A stretch of DNA of 32,987 bases. Origin: an uncultured Prevotellaceae bacterium. Lineage in GTDB: Bacteria > Bacteroidota > Bacteroidia > Bacteroidales > Bacteroidaceae. The stretch covers positions 1-32,987 of the forward strand of contig CACYQO010000027.1 in NCBI GenBank assembly GCA_902776545.1, in the 5' to 3' direction. Of the stretch, positions 23,963-32,295 are shown piece by piece. Position numbers and translations under genes: made by a program. Below the pieces are notes generated by a model. That model was not told the origin of the DNA and did no database searches. It saw only the letters and a program-made list of their open reading frames with translations. Numbering within the stretch: the stretch's first letter is position 1; each line of letters begins with the position of its first letter.

Positions 23963-24439
23963 TTAATCTGTAATTGTCACACTGAAGGCAATCTGGGTGG
24001 TCGTGAAACAGCTCACGCTCTCCAACACCTCGTCGCAGTACTCAGCCTTGGGTTCCAGCTCCTCGATGTGGCGTGTCAGATTCTCGATCTGTTTCTTCTG
24101 CGACACATAGGCACCCGTCTTGCGGATCTGAGGCAGCACCTCCGAGGTCACCCAGCGCTTGAACGCCTTCGCCTGCGGCAGCTTCGAAGAGAGGATCAGT
24201 GCATAGAGACCGCTCTCGTTGATGACCACTGTCTGGCTCTTGTAGTTGGAACCAGTGTCGCGAATCGCGACGGTGGTTTTGTCCTCATCGTCCACATGTT
24301 TGAACAGTGCATCACGGGTATTCCTGTACCCCAGAGCCTCTGCGATGTCCTTACCCACGAAGAAGGTCTCACCCCTCTCGTCCGTCATTGTCCGGATTTC
24401 TCCGAACATCTCATGATTGAAAATTTTAATTTCTTTCAT
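23963..24439 (-). CDS. BRO-N antirepressor, truncated at the C-terminus
   Basis: The product has 158 residues from the ATG at 24439 (MKEIKIFNHEMFGEIRTM). The open frame extends further up, but that part looks like chance. Residues 1-105 are a clear BRO-N domain: FFVGKDIAEALGYRNTRDALFKHVDDEDK, VVINESGLYALILSSKLPQAKAFKRWVTSEVLPQIRKTG. The tail starts an antirepressor C-terminal domain (EYCDEVLESVSCFTTTQIA), then breaks into FSVTITD and stops, where the usual domain would continue ~80-90 residues. It sits 24 bp upstream of the VirE-like gene. Phage-derived regulators of this type bind DNA; this copy has probably lost half of its function. Confidence 0.82.
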   Translation of the reverse strand: MKEIKIFNHEMFGEIRTMTDERGETFFVGKDIAEALGYRNTRDALFKHVDDEDKTTVAIRDTGSNYKSQTVVINESGLYALILSSKLPQAKAFKRWVTSEVLPQIRKTGAYVSQKKQIENLTRHIEELEPKAEYCDEVLESVSCFTTTQIAFSVTITD

Positions 24440-24715
24440 CTTTTTTTGGTTTTGAAACTGAGGAAACTTTTTGAGATTGGGCCCTACACCGCTCTCTGCG
24501 ATGCTCAATTGATTCCCTGAAGTCTCACCCAAATTGTTAATAATAAAGTTGTTGATCACGTAACCAAAAATGGCTTGCTCTTTCGAACATGCAAATATTT
24601 TGAATAACTTCTGGAAAATCAAAAAGTTATTCAGAGAAATTATTAACAGTCATAAAAACCTGAAAATCTGCGCTTTAAGCGAGATTTATAGTAAAAAAGA
24701 GATGGGAGATAAAAG
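24440..24715. other. A/T-rich gap with no supported gene
   Basis: No TAnnTTTG element in a good position for the BRO gene was found. Several AAAGTTATT/GTTATTCA motifs recur (24625-24640, 24713-24730). A plus-strand frame of 89 codons crosses the gap but is low in complexity, antisense to the gene beyond 24716 and without family likeness. Confidence 0.5.
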
Positions 24716-25441
24716 TTATTTAAGGTTATTCAAGCTTATGATGCTTTTCATGATCCTTTTGAAGTGGGCAAAAAAGTCCTCTTCTTCATACGAAAGCCTC
24801 TTCACGCTGAGTTTTGCCTTCACCGTTTCAAGTTTATAATAGTCAGCAAAGGCAAAAGTAATGTCCGTCAATTGCAGCTTCGAGTCGTTGATGACATTCA
24901 TACTTAGTACTTGACCGATGAAATGGCACACTCTCGTCACCTGCACGTTCTTCATCGTGCCACCAAGATAAGTCTTTAGCTCATCTGAATAGTCTGCCGC
25001 CATTTTGTCCAAACTCTTACAGAACACATCAGCATTTATATTATATTTATAGGAACCCGTATGCGCGCGTGCATTGGTATCGATGGTCTGACCGTTCTTC
25101 GTGGCAGCCTTCCGTATGATGTTCTTAACGCGATCGGTGAATAAGACGTCGCTTACCTCAGGAGCTCCTTTCCGTGCAGAAGGCTTTTCTGAATTGTTCT
25201 CCGAATATGGAACACCACGAAGTTTCCTGCCGCCATCGACAAACCTGCCTTTTCCCCCAGAAACCGTAGCTTCTGCGAATGTGGTTTGCTGATATCGGGC
25301 CAGAAGCCGCTGATAGCATTTGAGGGCATTGGAGTCCCCCGTCTCATGATACAGATCCAGTAACGAGTCGAGCGTACTGCCGAAAGTCTCAAGAGTTGCT
25401 ATAGCCTGCTGCTCTATGATGCCAATAGCAGATAGGGCCAT
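24716..25441 (-). CDS. Unrecognised protein, 241 aa
   Basis: No family is recognised. An N-terminal helical part (1-60, IIEQQAIATLETFGSTLDSLLDLY) is followed by a low-complexity, Gly/Arg/Ser-rich linker (~60-95, SGGKGRFVDGGRK). The C-terminal half (~100-241) is helical and acidic/basic mixed (YSDELKTYLGGTMKNVQVTRVCHFIGQVLS, then LSYEEEDFFAHFKRIMKSI). It has no signal peptide and no membrane span, so it is cytoplasmic. It starts 7 bp after the 213-aa gene ends and shares its promoter. The setting beside phage- and element-type genes suggests an accessory function; a two-gene anti-phage or element-maintenance unit is possible but unproven. Confidence 0.8.
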   Translation of the reverse strand: MALSAIGIIEQQAIATLETFGSTLDSLLDLYHETGDSNALKCYQRLLARYQQTTFAEATVSGGKGRFVDGGRKLRGVPYSENNSEKPSARKGAPEVSDVLFTDRVKNIIRKAATKNGQTIDTNARAHTGSYKYNINADVFCKSLDKMAADYSDELKTYLGGTMKNVQVTRVCHFIGQVLSMNVINDSKLQLTDITFAFADYYKLETVKAKLSVKRLSYEEEDFFAHFKRIMKSIISLNNLK

Positions 25442-25448
25442 CGCTATA

Positions 25449-26090
25449 TTACTTTGCGAGGTTTACCTCATAGATAAAGTCGGAATACTTCTTATCGTCA
25501 CATGTGAAAGTGATATTGAACGCATGTTCTTTGAAAATCTGGTAATACCAGTTCCTTCTGGCGACAAGAAAATCCTTCAAGCGTTCCAGTTTCATGGCTT
25601 CAATGTAGAAGAAGAAATCCGTAAAAAGGTCAACGCAGACAAAAGGGTATTTGCCATCCGTCCTGATATCCAGCTTCACATTGAAAGTCATGAAATGTTC
25701 CTTGCCGTCATCGCCTAAAGGCCATGCCACCTTGATACCGAAATCCTCAAGGTCTCGTTTCCAAATAGGATTCAGTGAAGTACCTGCGTCGTCATTTTCC
25801 TCCGTCTCTGGATGACGGCTCAGGAGCTTACGGAACTTCTTCAGCGAGATCTGCATGTTGTCCTCACAGCAGAGCACTTCACAGTCGCGAAGTTCTGCCT
25901 TGTTCCATACCGTGCCGCCAGGGCGATCTTTGTACTTGACTATCGGGTGGCTGTGCGCCTCCAGCTGGTACTCCCCTTCCTCATCCTCTGAGGTTTCATA
26001 CACAATCAGCGTTGCTATATGCAGCGCCACAACGCCGTTGCAGAAGATGTACTCATACGGTGCTTCAAGTTTCAAAATCTGAGTATCCAT
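25449..26090 (-). CDS. Unrecognised protein, 213 aa
   Basis: No family is recognised. It starts MDTQILKLEAPYEYIFCNGVVALHIATLIV, with alternating hydrophobic residues that suggest a beta-strand domain. A charged middle (EDEEGEYQLEAHSHP) and a C-terminal half rich in aromatic residues (FVCVDLFTDFFFYIEAM, RRNWYYQIFKEH) follow. There are four Cys and scattered His but no clear metal site. It is probably cytoplasmic. It is first in a two-gene unit with the 241-aa gene and has one of the best promoters in the window 25 bp upstream. Confidence 0.82.
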   Translation of the reverse strand: MDTQILKLEAPYEYIFCNGVVALHIATLIVYETSEDEEGEYQLEAHSHPIVKYKDRPGGTVWNKAELRDCEVLCCEDNMQISLKKFRKLLSRHPETEENDDAGTSLNPIWKRDLEDFGIKVAWPLGDDGKEHFMTFNVKLDIRTDGKYPFVCVDLFTDFFFYIEAMKLERLKDFLVARRNWYYQIFKEHAFNITFTCDDKKYSDFIYEVNLAK

Positions 26091-26114
26091 AATTTAATTA
26101 GTATTTTTGAAGCG

Positions 26115-26146
26115 CAAAGGTAGCAAATAATTTCCAATGTTGCAAA
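26115..26146 (-). promoter_or_regulatory. Promoter of the two-gene unknown operon
   Basis: TACCTTTG (complement of 26115-26122) and TTTG (complement of 26143-26146) are exactly 20 bp apart, a full match to -7 and -33. The predicted start near 26110 leaves a 20-nt leader to the ATG at 26090. Confidence 0.8.
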
Positions 26147-26177
26147 TTATCTTTGAAATAATTTGGTGGCTACACAT

Positions 26178-29100
26178 TTAATCTTCCTTTGGTGGCTGCA
26201 GATCCTCAGCAGCCTTCATCATAACAGGTTCATCAGCCTCGTTGATATTCACCTCTTTGGCCTTAACATTGTCTGTTTCTAAGGCATCAACGCCTGTATT
26301 GTAGTACATAGCCACATACTTGTATGCCTTCTCAAACACATCATTGTCCTTGATCTTATATTTCAGCCAGAGGATGGATCGCAGCATCTTGCGCACCTCG
26401 TTTTGGCCTGTCACCGTCTTGAAGGCATTGTTGAAACGCCGCACGATATCTACCACCTTGGTATCGATATCATTGACCACATTCTCCACAACGATAGGCG
26501 TCTCTGGTGTCTTGATGCTCTCGAAGAGTTCCGTGAGAGCATCTTTTGCCTTCTGTCGCTGATCCTTGGGCTGGTTCAGTTCCTTTTCGGTATCCAACAC
26601 CTCCTTGGCAAGTGCCAGCAAATCCTTCAGGAACTGGATGCTGTCTATCTGCTGCTGACGTAGTTTCTCCTGAAGTTCCTTCAGCTTCTGCGAGAGGAGT
26701 TTAAACTCCTTCGTACCACTATGCTTGGAATTGCCGAGACGCAGCTTCAGCATCTTCTCGATTTCAATGATCGTACGGTTACGCTTATTCTCGTTCTTCA
26801 GACATTCCTCTAACAGGCGGGTATCACTCACAACGAGATCCTCAACACTTTCACCGATGTCAATGGAAACCACGTTCTCATGAATCAGTTCGATTGTTTT
26901 CGGGCCAAGAATGGTCCACATCAGATTACCGGGACCACCAGATGGACGTACGCTTTCATAGACCTGACTTAGCCAGATATAATCATTCTTATAAGGTAGC
27001 AGGTCTTTGTCTGGCGATACCACCTCCCAGCACTTATGAAGTCTGGTATAGTGAGAGCAGAACTTCGCCTTCACATTCTCGTCTTTCAAACATTCCTGGG
27101 CATCCTGCAAGCCTCTGAAGTTACCGATAGTCCTGTCCACACCAGGGAAGAAATCCAGGCAGTCCTTCAGGAACTCCGGAATACAGGCCTTCACCTCATT
27201 GATGTTCTTGATGACGGTTTTCACCGATGCCTCGTCAAACCTCAGGGCATTGGCGTAATCGTCGAAAACACCAACGTAGTCCACAATCAGGCCACATTTC
27301 TTCTGTGCCTCATACACACGGTTCGTGCGGCATACGGCCTGCAGCAGTGTGTGGTCCTTCATAGGTTTGTCCAAATACATACATTGCAGGATGGGCGCAT
27401 CGAAGCCCGTCAGCAGTTTCGAGGTCACAATGACAAACTTCAGGGGTGACAGCGGATCACGGAACTTATTGAGCAGTTTCTCCTGCTGATCGTTGGTCAG
27501 CTTATACTCTGCATATTCATTCGACTTGTCGTTGGCGGTATGCATCACGATGGCCGTCTCGTCGCCACTCTCTGCCAGCATGGCATCCAGTTCTTTCTTA
27601 TAGGCCACGCAGCAGGCACGGTTATAGACCACCACCTGACACTTCAATCCTGTCGGCTTCACATACTGACGATAGTGCTTCACGATGTTGTCACACACCT
27701 CATGGATGCGCTTGGGCGAAGTGAAGAAAGCCTCTACTTTGGTACCCTTTGTCAGCTGGTCCTTCTCTTCATCGGAAAGTCCATATTCCTCGGCCATCTT
27801 GTCAAAGGCCTCCTGAAGATTTGCCTCATCCAGATGAAGTTCCACAGGCACCTCACGGAAGTTCAACTCCAGCGTGGCACCATCGTCGATAGAATCCTGG
27901 AACGTGTATTTCGACATATAGCCGCCTTCGTCCTCATCTGCACCGAAGCACTTGAAAGTGTTCTTATCGCGCTTATTGATGGGCGTACCCGTCAGTCCGA
28001 AGAAAAAGGCGTTGGGCAATGCCAGACGCATACGCTCTCCAAGATCCCTCTCCTGCGTGCGGTGAGCCTCGTCCACAAGTACGATGATGTTTTCCCGGAC
28101 ATTCAGGGCCTGCTGCACCTTGCCAAAGAGGAAGATGGTCGTGATCAGTATCTTGCGCTGGTCCTGTGTGAAGAAATCTGCCAGGTCGCTGCCATTATAG
28201 ACAAAGTCCACATTTTCAATCTCAGAACGGGTAAAGTCGCCGGTGATCTGGTCTCTCAGGTCTATACGGTCATCTACAATCACCACCGTTGGAGCATTCA
28301 GTGCCTCCATCTTCATCAGCTTCTGGGCAGCAAACACCATCAGCCATGACTTACCCGAACCCTGGAAGTGCCATATCAGTCCCTTCTTAGGACCGATACC
28401 GCTCTTTGTACGGGCCATCACACGATCAACGATAGCCATACCGCCATAATATTGCTGATAGCGGCACACCACCTTGATCTTCTTTGAAGAGTCTTTGGTG
28501 GTGGTGAAAACGCTGAAGAAACGGTAGATATCCAACAGCCGCAGAGGATCAATAAGGCTCTTCAGGTTCCTCTGCACATCAGCCAAAGTCCCGTGTCTGC
28601 GCTCCTCATCAGCGAACCACGGGCCCCACTTCGTCAAAGGCGCACCGATGCTGCCGTAATAGAGTTCTCTGCCTTCAGAGGCAAAGCTGAGAATATTGGG
28701 CACGAACATCTCAGGAATGGACTTCTGATAATCCAAGATATCTTTCGCACCATCGGCCCAGGTGACGCTGGCTTTCGTGGCCGTCTTCAGTTCACCTATC
28801 ACCATAGGAATACCGTTAATCAGCAACACCACGTCCAGACGCTTGCCTCCGGCATACGAGCTCTTGGGAAATTCCCACTGGTTTGTAACGACGTATGAGT
28901 TATTCTTGCTGGCAGTGGCAGGGTTGGTGTCAAAGAAGTTGATGGTTGTATGCTCACCGTTCTCACCAAAGGGGAAGCTGTTCTCCTTGAAGAAAAGATT
29001 CCTCAGATTTTGGTTCGCGGTGATGATGTCACCACCCATACCTTGGTAGATGGCATCCTTCACCTTCTGGATCACGATCTGTGCTTCCTGCATCGTGATT

Positions 29101-29255
29101 TTGTTGATGCGCATGAGTGCCGTCTGTAACAACTGCTCACAGATCACATCGTTCTTCGCCGTTCGCAGTTCTTCAGCATGGCAATACTCATAGCCGGCTT
29201 CCCTGGCTATCTCGATACACATCTGCTCAGTTACATTGTCTTCATTAAATGCCAT
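26178..29255 (-). CDS. hsdR: Type I restriction enzyme, R subunit HsdR
   Basis: The protein has 1025 residues from the ATG at 29255 (MAFNEDNVTEQMC), a usual HsdR size. The nuclease site is PD-(D/E)xK-like (RLDVVLLINGIPMVIGELK, with Asp141, Glu155 and Lys157). The translocase has Walker A QGSGKS at 298-303, VDEAHR, LTGTPI and the helicase C-terminal QAVCRTNR motif. A long helical tail follows. With HsdM and HsdS it would cut DNA lacking the host methylation; neither lies in the window. It is 11 bp after fic. Its first ~39 codons are repeated, with small changes, at 30430 and 32463. Confidence 0.96.
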   Translation of the reverse strand: MAFNEDNVTEQMCIEIAREAGYEYCHAEELRTAKNDVICEQLLQTALMRINKITMQEAQIVIQKVKDAIYQGMGGDIITANQNLRNLFFKENSFPFGENGEHTTINFFDTNPATASKNNSYVVTNQWEFPKSSYAGGKRLDVVLLINGIPMVIGELKTATKASVTWADGAKDILDYQKSIPEMFVPNILSFASEGRELYYGSIGAPLTKWGPWFADEERRHGTLADVQRNLKSLIDPLRLLDIYRFFSVFTTTKDSSKKIKVVCRYQQYYGGMAIVDRVMARTKSGIGPKKGLIWHFQGSGKSWLMVFAAQKLMKMEALNAPTVVIVDDRIDLRDQITGDFTRSEIENVDFVYNGSDLADFFTQDQRKILITTIFLFGKVQQALNVRENIIVLVDEAHRTQERDLGERMRLALPNAFFFGLTGTPINKRDKNTFKCFGADEDEGGYMSKYTFQDSIDDGATLELNFREVPVELHLDEANLQEAFDKMAEEYGLSDEEKDQLTKGTKVEAFFTSPKRIHEVCDNIVKHYRQYVKPTGLKCQVVVYNRACCVAYKKELDAMLAESGDETAIVMHTANDKSNEYAEYKLTNDQQEKLLNKFRDPLSPLKFVIVTSKLLTGFDAPILQCMYLDKPMKDHTLLQAVCRTNRVYEAQKKCGLIVDYVGVFDDYANALRFDEASVKTVIKNINEVKACIPEFLKDCLDFFPGVDRTIGNFRGLQDAQECLKDENVKAKFCSHYTRLHKCWEVVSPDKDLLPYKNDYIWLSQVYESVRPSGGPGNLMWTILGPKTIELIHENVVSIDIGESVEDLVVSDTRLLEECLKNENKRNRTIIEIEKMLKLRLGNSKHSGTKEFKLLSQKLKELQEKLRQQQIDSIQFLKDLLALAKEVLDTEKELNQPKDQRQKAKDALTELFESIKTPETPIVVENVVNDIDTKVVDIVRRFNNAFKTVTGQNEVRKMLRSILWLKYKIKDNDVFEKAYKYVAMYYNTGVDALETDNVKAKEVNINEADEPVMMKAAEDLQPPKED

Positions 29256-29266
29256 ATACCTATTAT

Positions 29267-30280
29267 TTATAGATTGTCGATTGTTACTTTCCAATAGCCA
29301 GTCTTATTGCTGCCTACACGGACTATGAGGCCTGCTTGCTTGAGTGCATTGAGATACGTCTTGACCTGACGCTCAGAAAGAGAGACTTGCGTACCGATAT
29401 CCTCAGCCTTAAGCCCCGGATGCGCCTTTAAGACTTCCAACACTTCAAAGGCTTTCTCTGATAATTCCGGGAACATATCGTGCAGTTTATCATGCAGTTT
29501 ATCATGCAGTTTATCGTGCAGCGGCTCTCCTTGGTGCGACTTCAGCGTCTTGTATATCTCGTTCAGCATAAAGTCGACAAATGGCCCCGACTGTCCTGCG
29601 TTAGTGCTGGCTGTGATGGCATCGTAATATTGTTGTTGATTACTATAAACCATGTTTTCTACTGGCAGATGTTCAAATAGTGGGTGCAGTTTACCCAATA
29701 TCAGCGATTGCCATAGGCGCCCTATGCGACCATTACCATCAATAAAAGGATGTATAAATTCAAATTCGAAGTGGAACACGCAGCTGCGAATCAACAGATG
29801 GTCCTTTGAATGTTTCAGCCAATCAAAAAGATCACCCATCAGCATAGGTACACGATCTGCAGGAGGTGCCAAATGCACCAGTCCTTTCTCGCCATACACG
29901 CCTACACCGCCATGTCGATAATGGCCTGCATCGTCCACCAGTGCCTGCATCATCACACCATGGGCTTTCAGAAGATCCTTTTCATTGAAAGCATCGAGCG
30001 AAGGATACATCTCGTAAGTCTTGATGGCATTCTTCACCTCCTGAATCTCCTTGATAGGAGCCACCACATTCTTACCATCGATGATGTCGCGCACCTGATC
30101 TTCACTCAGTTTGTTTCCTTCAATGGCCAGCGAGGAGTGAATGGTCTTAATGCGATTTACCTTACGAAGGCGCAATCCGTCCTCTTGTTCCAAACGGATG
30201 GCATAGCGTTCTATCTGACCTGAGATCTCCGCTATCAGGTTGATAGCCTCAGCGCTTACTGTGAATGGTGGTATATACAT
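29267..30280 (-). CDS. Fic-family protein (AMP-transferase) with wHTH tail
   Basis: The protein has 337 residues. The Fic active site HPFIDGNGRIGR (177-188) has the catalytic His177 and all core residues. The N-terminal inhibitory helix is present as SSLAIEGN (49-56) with Glu54, so it is a class II Fic protein that is self-inhibited. Residues 254-268 are four LHDK/LHD units from a 12-bp repeat. The end (~275-330) is a winged helix (KAEDIGTQVSLSERQVKTYLNAL). It probably AMPylates a target and could also regulate transcription. Fic genes inside type I restriction loci are common in Bacteroidota. A 47-aa HsdR-like frame ends 6 bp upstream. Confidence 0.94.
   Translation of the reverse strand: MYIPPFTVSAEAINLIAEISGQIERYAIRLEQEDGLRLRKVNRIKTIHSSLAIEGNKLSEDQVRDIIDGKNVVAPIKEIQEVKNAIKTYEMYPSLDAFNEKDLLKAHGVMMQALVDDAGHYRHGGVGVYGEKGLVHLAPPADRVPMLMGDLFDWLKHSKDHLLIRSCVFHFEFEFIHPFIDGNGRIGRLWQSLILGKLHPLFEHLPVENMVYSNQQQYYDAITASTNAGQSGPFVDFMLNEIYKTLKSHQGEPLHDKLHDKLHDKLHDMFPELSEKAFEVLEVLKAHPGLKAEDIGTQVSLSERQVKTYLNALKQAGLIVRVGSNKTGYWKVTIDNL
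29477..29521. repeat. 12-bp tandem repeat in fic
   Basis: Four units of ATCRTGCAGTTT (the fourth ends after nine bases) lie at 29477, 29489, 29501 and 29513. In the protein they encode (LHDK)3-LHD between the Fic domain and the winged helix. Copy change would add or remove four residues without a frameshift. Confidence 0.9.
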
Positions 30281-30286
30281 ATTCTC

Positions 30287-30430
30287 TTACAGGTTTTCGT
30301 TAATAAGTGACTTGATGACTTTATTCTTCGCCTCCCGCAGCTCGTCTGCACCACAATACTCATAGCCAGCCTCCTTGGCCACTGCTATGCACATCTGCTC
30401 AGTTACATTGTCTTCGTTAAAGTATGACAT
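30287..30430 (-). CDS. 47-aa HsdR N-terminal fragment (copy B)
   Basis: The frame from the ATG at 30430 to TAA at 30287-30289 reads MSYFNEDNVTEQMCIAVAKE and continues to LREAKNKVIKSLINENL. About 39 residues match the start of HsdR (MAFNEDNVTEQMC...), then the sequence diverges and stops. A 26-bp core is identical in this copy, hsdR and copy C. It sits between the AlbA-type gene and fic. It may be a relic of recombination, or a translated leader. There is no independent evidence that it is expressed. Confidence 0.6.
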   Translation of the reverse strand: MSYFNEDNVTEQMCIAVAKEAGYEYCGADELREAKNKVIKSLINENL

Positions 30431-30469
30431 ATCGTTTAAAGTTTACTTAAAGTTCGCTTAAAATATGTA

Positions 30470-30528
30470 CGATTTATATACGAATTATACACGAATTATA
30501 TACGAATTATACACGAATTATATACGAA
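30470..30528. repeat. 11-bp tandem repeat (5 units) beside the AlbA-type gene
   Basis: CGATTTATATA, CGAATTATACA, CGAATTATATA, CGAATTATACA and CGAATTATATA run without gap from 30470 to 30524, then CGAAG. The TATACA and TATATA forms alternate. The array starts inside the gap to copy B and ends one base before the stop codon of the AlbA/HATPase gene. The period is close to one DNA turn. Confidence 0.9.
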
Positions 30529-30529
30529 G

Positions 30530-32212
30530 TCACGATCGAATTTCCGATTCTCCCTTTTCGGTTATATACCATGTACGTCCATCAACCTTTAATAATCCAT
30601 CGCTGCTCATCTTAGTGAGTATTCTACCCATATAAAATAGTTTTGATTTACGATCTTTTGTATCTGGCAAAGCATTTTCTACCGTCTCAAAAGCATCATT
30701 TCTCTTGAATCCTTCCTCACCTGCATTGTGTGCTAACTGCAAAATGAGTTTGAGCAACGTTTCGTAAGCCAATCCTTTGTTCTTTGTATATTGTGAAAGT
30801 TGATGTGTCAGCTTTGCCACACCAAGTGAGATGGTCAGGTTTTTACCCTTACCCTCTATCAGTCTTTTTTCACGTAGATGCTCAATGGCCGCCTTTGTTA
30901 TCGGACGGTTCTTCTGCACAGCATCCAGCCACAAGCACTCTTTCAATGTCAACTTTGTGCTGCTCTTCAGCAAAGCCGAGTATCGTTCATCAATCATCTT
31001 ACCATAGATTGTCACACCAACAGTCTTTTCATCCTTGTCGATATCATAGTCGGGCATGGGGAAGAACCTTTCTCTTTGTAAGGTAAAAATCTTCTTGATA
31101 CCTCGCCCTACTGTATCAATCATATTGAAGTGTACCATGCCTTTGCACAAGCAATCATTGCGGTAATGCCGTTGCGGGCCTTTATGCTCAAGCGCCTTTT
31201 CAATAGTGCCAGGAATAAAATCGCCACCATTGCCATAATACAATTTACCCGGACTTTCCACAAAGACAATACGCTGCTGAAGTGTGTAGTCCTGATGAGC
31301 TATGGCATTATGTAGGGCCTCGCGGATGGTATATTCGTCATATTGCTTCATGGTGTCAGGAAACAGCGTACCTCCAGGCAACTCCCGCATGGTCATATTA
31401 CGGATCTTTGCCAACACCTTATCCACAGTCAGCAGGAAAGGAATACCGAAGTGCTCATAATCCTGCACAATTTCTTCTTCATCCTCCAGCGTCCATGTAA
31501 TCTGAGCCACAGCTGGATGAATCTTGTCTAGCGCAGATGGTTTTCCTAATAGAAGAATTGCTGCTCGGGTGATTTGTCCATCACGCATCATATTACTGTT
31601 GCTCAGGAACTCTTCCGTTGTCCAACCGTTTACCTCTTCAGCAGGGATATTCGATGCATGTACTTTCTTATACATGATTCTTGCCGTAGCTATGGCCAAT
31701 TCGTCAAGGTCATCAATTGTCGCATTTGGTACTAATTGTGCAGTCCAATCAGGGACAGGTGGCTGATTCCTTATCTCGTCACGCTTTGCCTGATTCAGCG
31801 GAACGAGGCTCTCACCGTCTCTGCCGTATGCGATGCCTTTCCAACACATTACGATATTACGGGGTGATGCAGGAATCTTAAACATCAATACGCGCTTACC
31901 ATCCACGTAGATGGGAACAATCTCACGGAAGATCAACTTATCCGTCGTATGCTGCGACATATCTTGCTTCAGTTTATTCAAAGCCGCCTCTCCGTCTTTG
32001 AAAGACGTTCCTGTTATCTCATGCGTTTTGTTGTCCACACCAAACACAATCCATGCAAACTCATGTTCACGCAGATTTGCTTCGTTGCTCAATGCAGAAA
32101 AATACTTCCCCAAGTCATCCACATCAAAGCTGTTCTTAGCAGCTTTGAATTCCACCACTTCATTCTCTGAATGATTCAGTAGATGGTTCAGTATATCGTT
32201 ATAATTCTCCAT
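30530..32212 (-). CDS. AlbA_2/HATPase-type DNA-binding regulator
   Basis: The protein has 560 residues. An AlbA_2 (Schlafen AAA_4) domain spans ~15-150, with EFKAAKN at 21-27 and IVFGVDNKTHEITG. A linker (~155-275) is followed by an HATPase_c_4-like domain with REALHNAIAHQDY (297-309), and GRGIKKIF (369-376). The C-terminal ~180 residues hold winged-helix segments (RPITKAAIEHLREKRLIEGKG; LTKMSSDGLLKVDGRTWYIT). These proteins are thought to be transcriptional or nucleic-acid-binding regulators and are often found in restriction loci. It is bracketed by HsdR-start copies B and C. Confidence 0.88.
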   Translation of the reverse strand: MENYNDILNHLLNHSENEVVEFKAAKNSFDVDDLGKYFSALSNEANLREHEFAWIVFGVDNKTHEITGTSFKDGEAALNKLKQDMSQHTTDKLIFREIVPIYVDGKRVLMFKIPASPRNIVMCWKGIAYGRDGESLVPLNQAKRDEIRNQPPVPDWTAQLVPNATIDDLDELAIATARIMYKKVHASNIPAEEVNGWTTEEFLSNSNMMRDGQITRAAILLLGKPSALDKIHPAVAQITWTLEDEEEIVQDYEHFGIPFLLTVDKVLAKIRNMTMRELPGGTLFPDTMKQYDEYTIREALHNAIAHQDYTLQQRIVFVESPGKLYYGNGGDFIPGTIEKALEHKGPQRHYRNDCLCKGMVHFNMIDTVGRGIKKIFTLQRERFFPMPDYDIDKDEKTVGVTIYGKMIDERYSALLKSSTKLTLKECLWLDAVQKNRPITKAAIEHLREKRLIEGKGKNLTISLGVAKLTHQLSQYTKNKGLAYETLLKLILQLAHNAGEEGFKRNDAFETVENALPDTKDRKSKLFYMGRILTKMSSDGLLKVDGRTWYITEKGESEIRS

Positions 32213-32295
32213 ATCTTCAAAACGTTATTTCTTTTCTGTTTATTGCTTGTCGACCTTCAAATCATACTATGACTTTATCTATTGACCTGTTTGAT

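Noticed and set aside
21284-26090. Intact prophage
   Set aside because: Only a truncated BRO gene and a replication-type protein are present; there is no integrase, terminase, capsid, tail or lysis gene and no flanking att repeat could be seen.
27540-28349. 269-codon plus-strand frame opposite hsdR
   Set aside because: It is antisense to conserved helicase motifs, with no start signal and no family likeness.
29477-29521. CRISPR-like direct repeats in fic
   Set aside because: They are 12-bp in-frame coding units without spacers.
30470-30528. CRISPR array at the 11-bp repeats
   Set aside because: The units are contiguous with no spacers and far too short; no cas genes are present.
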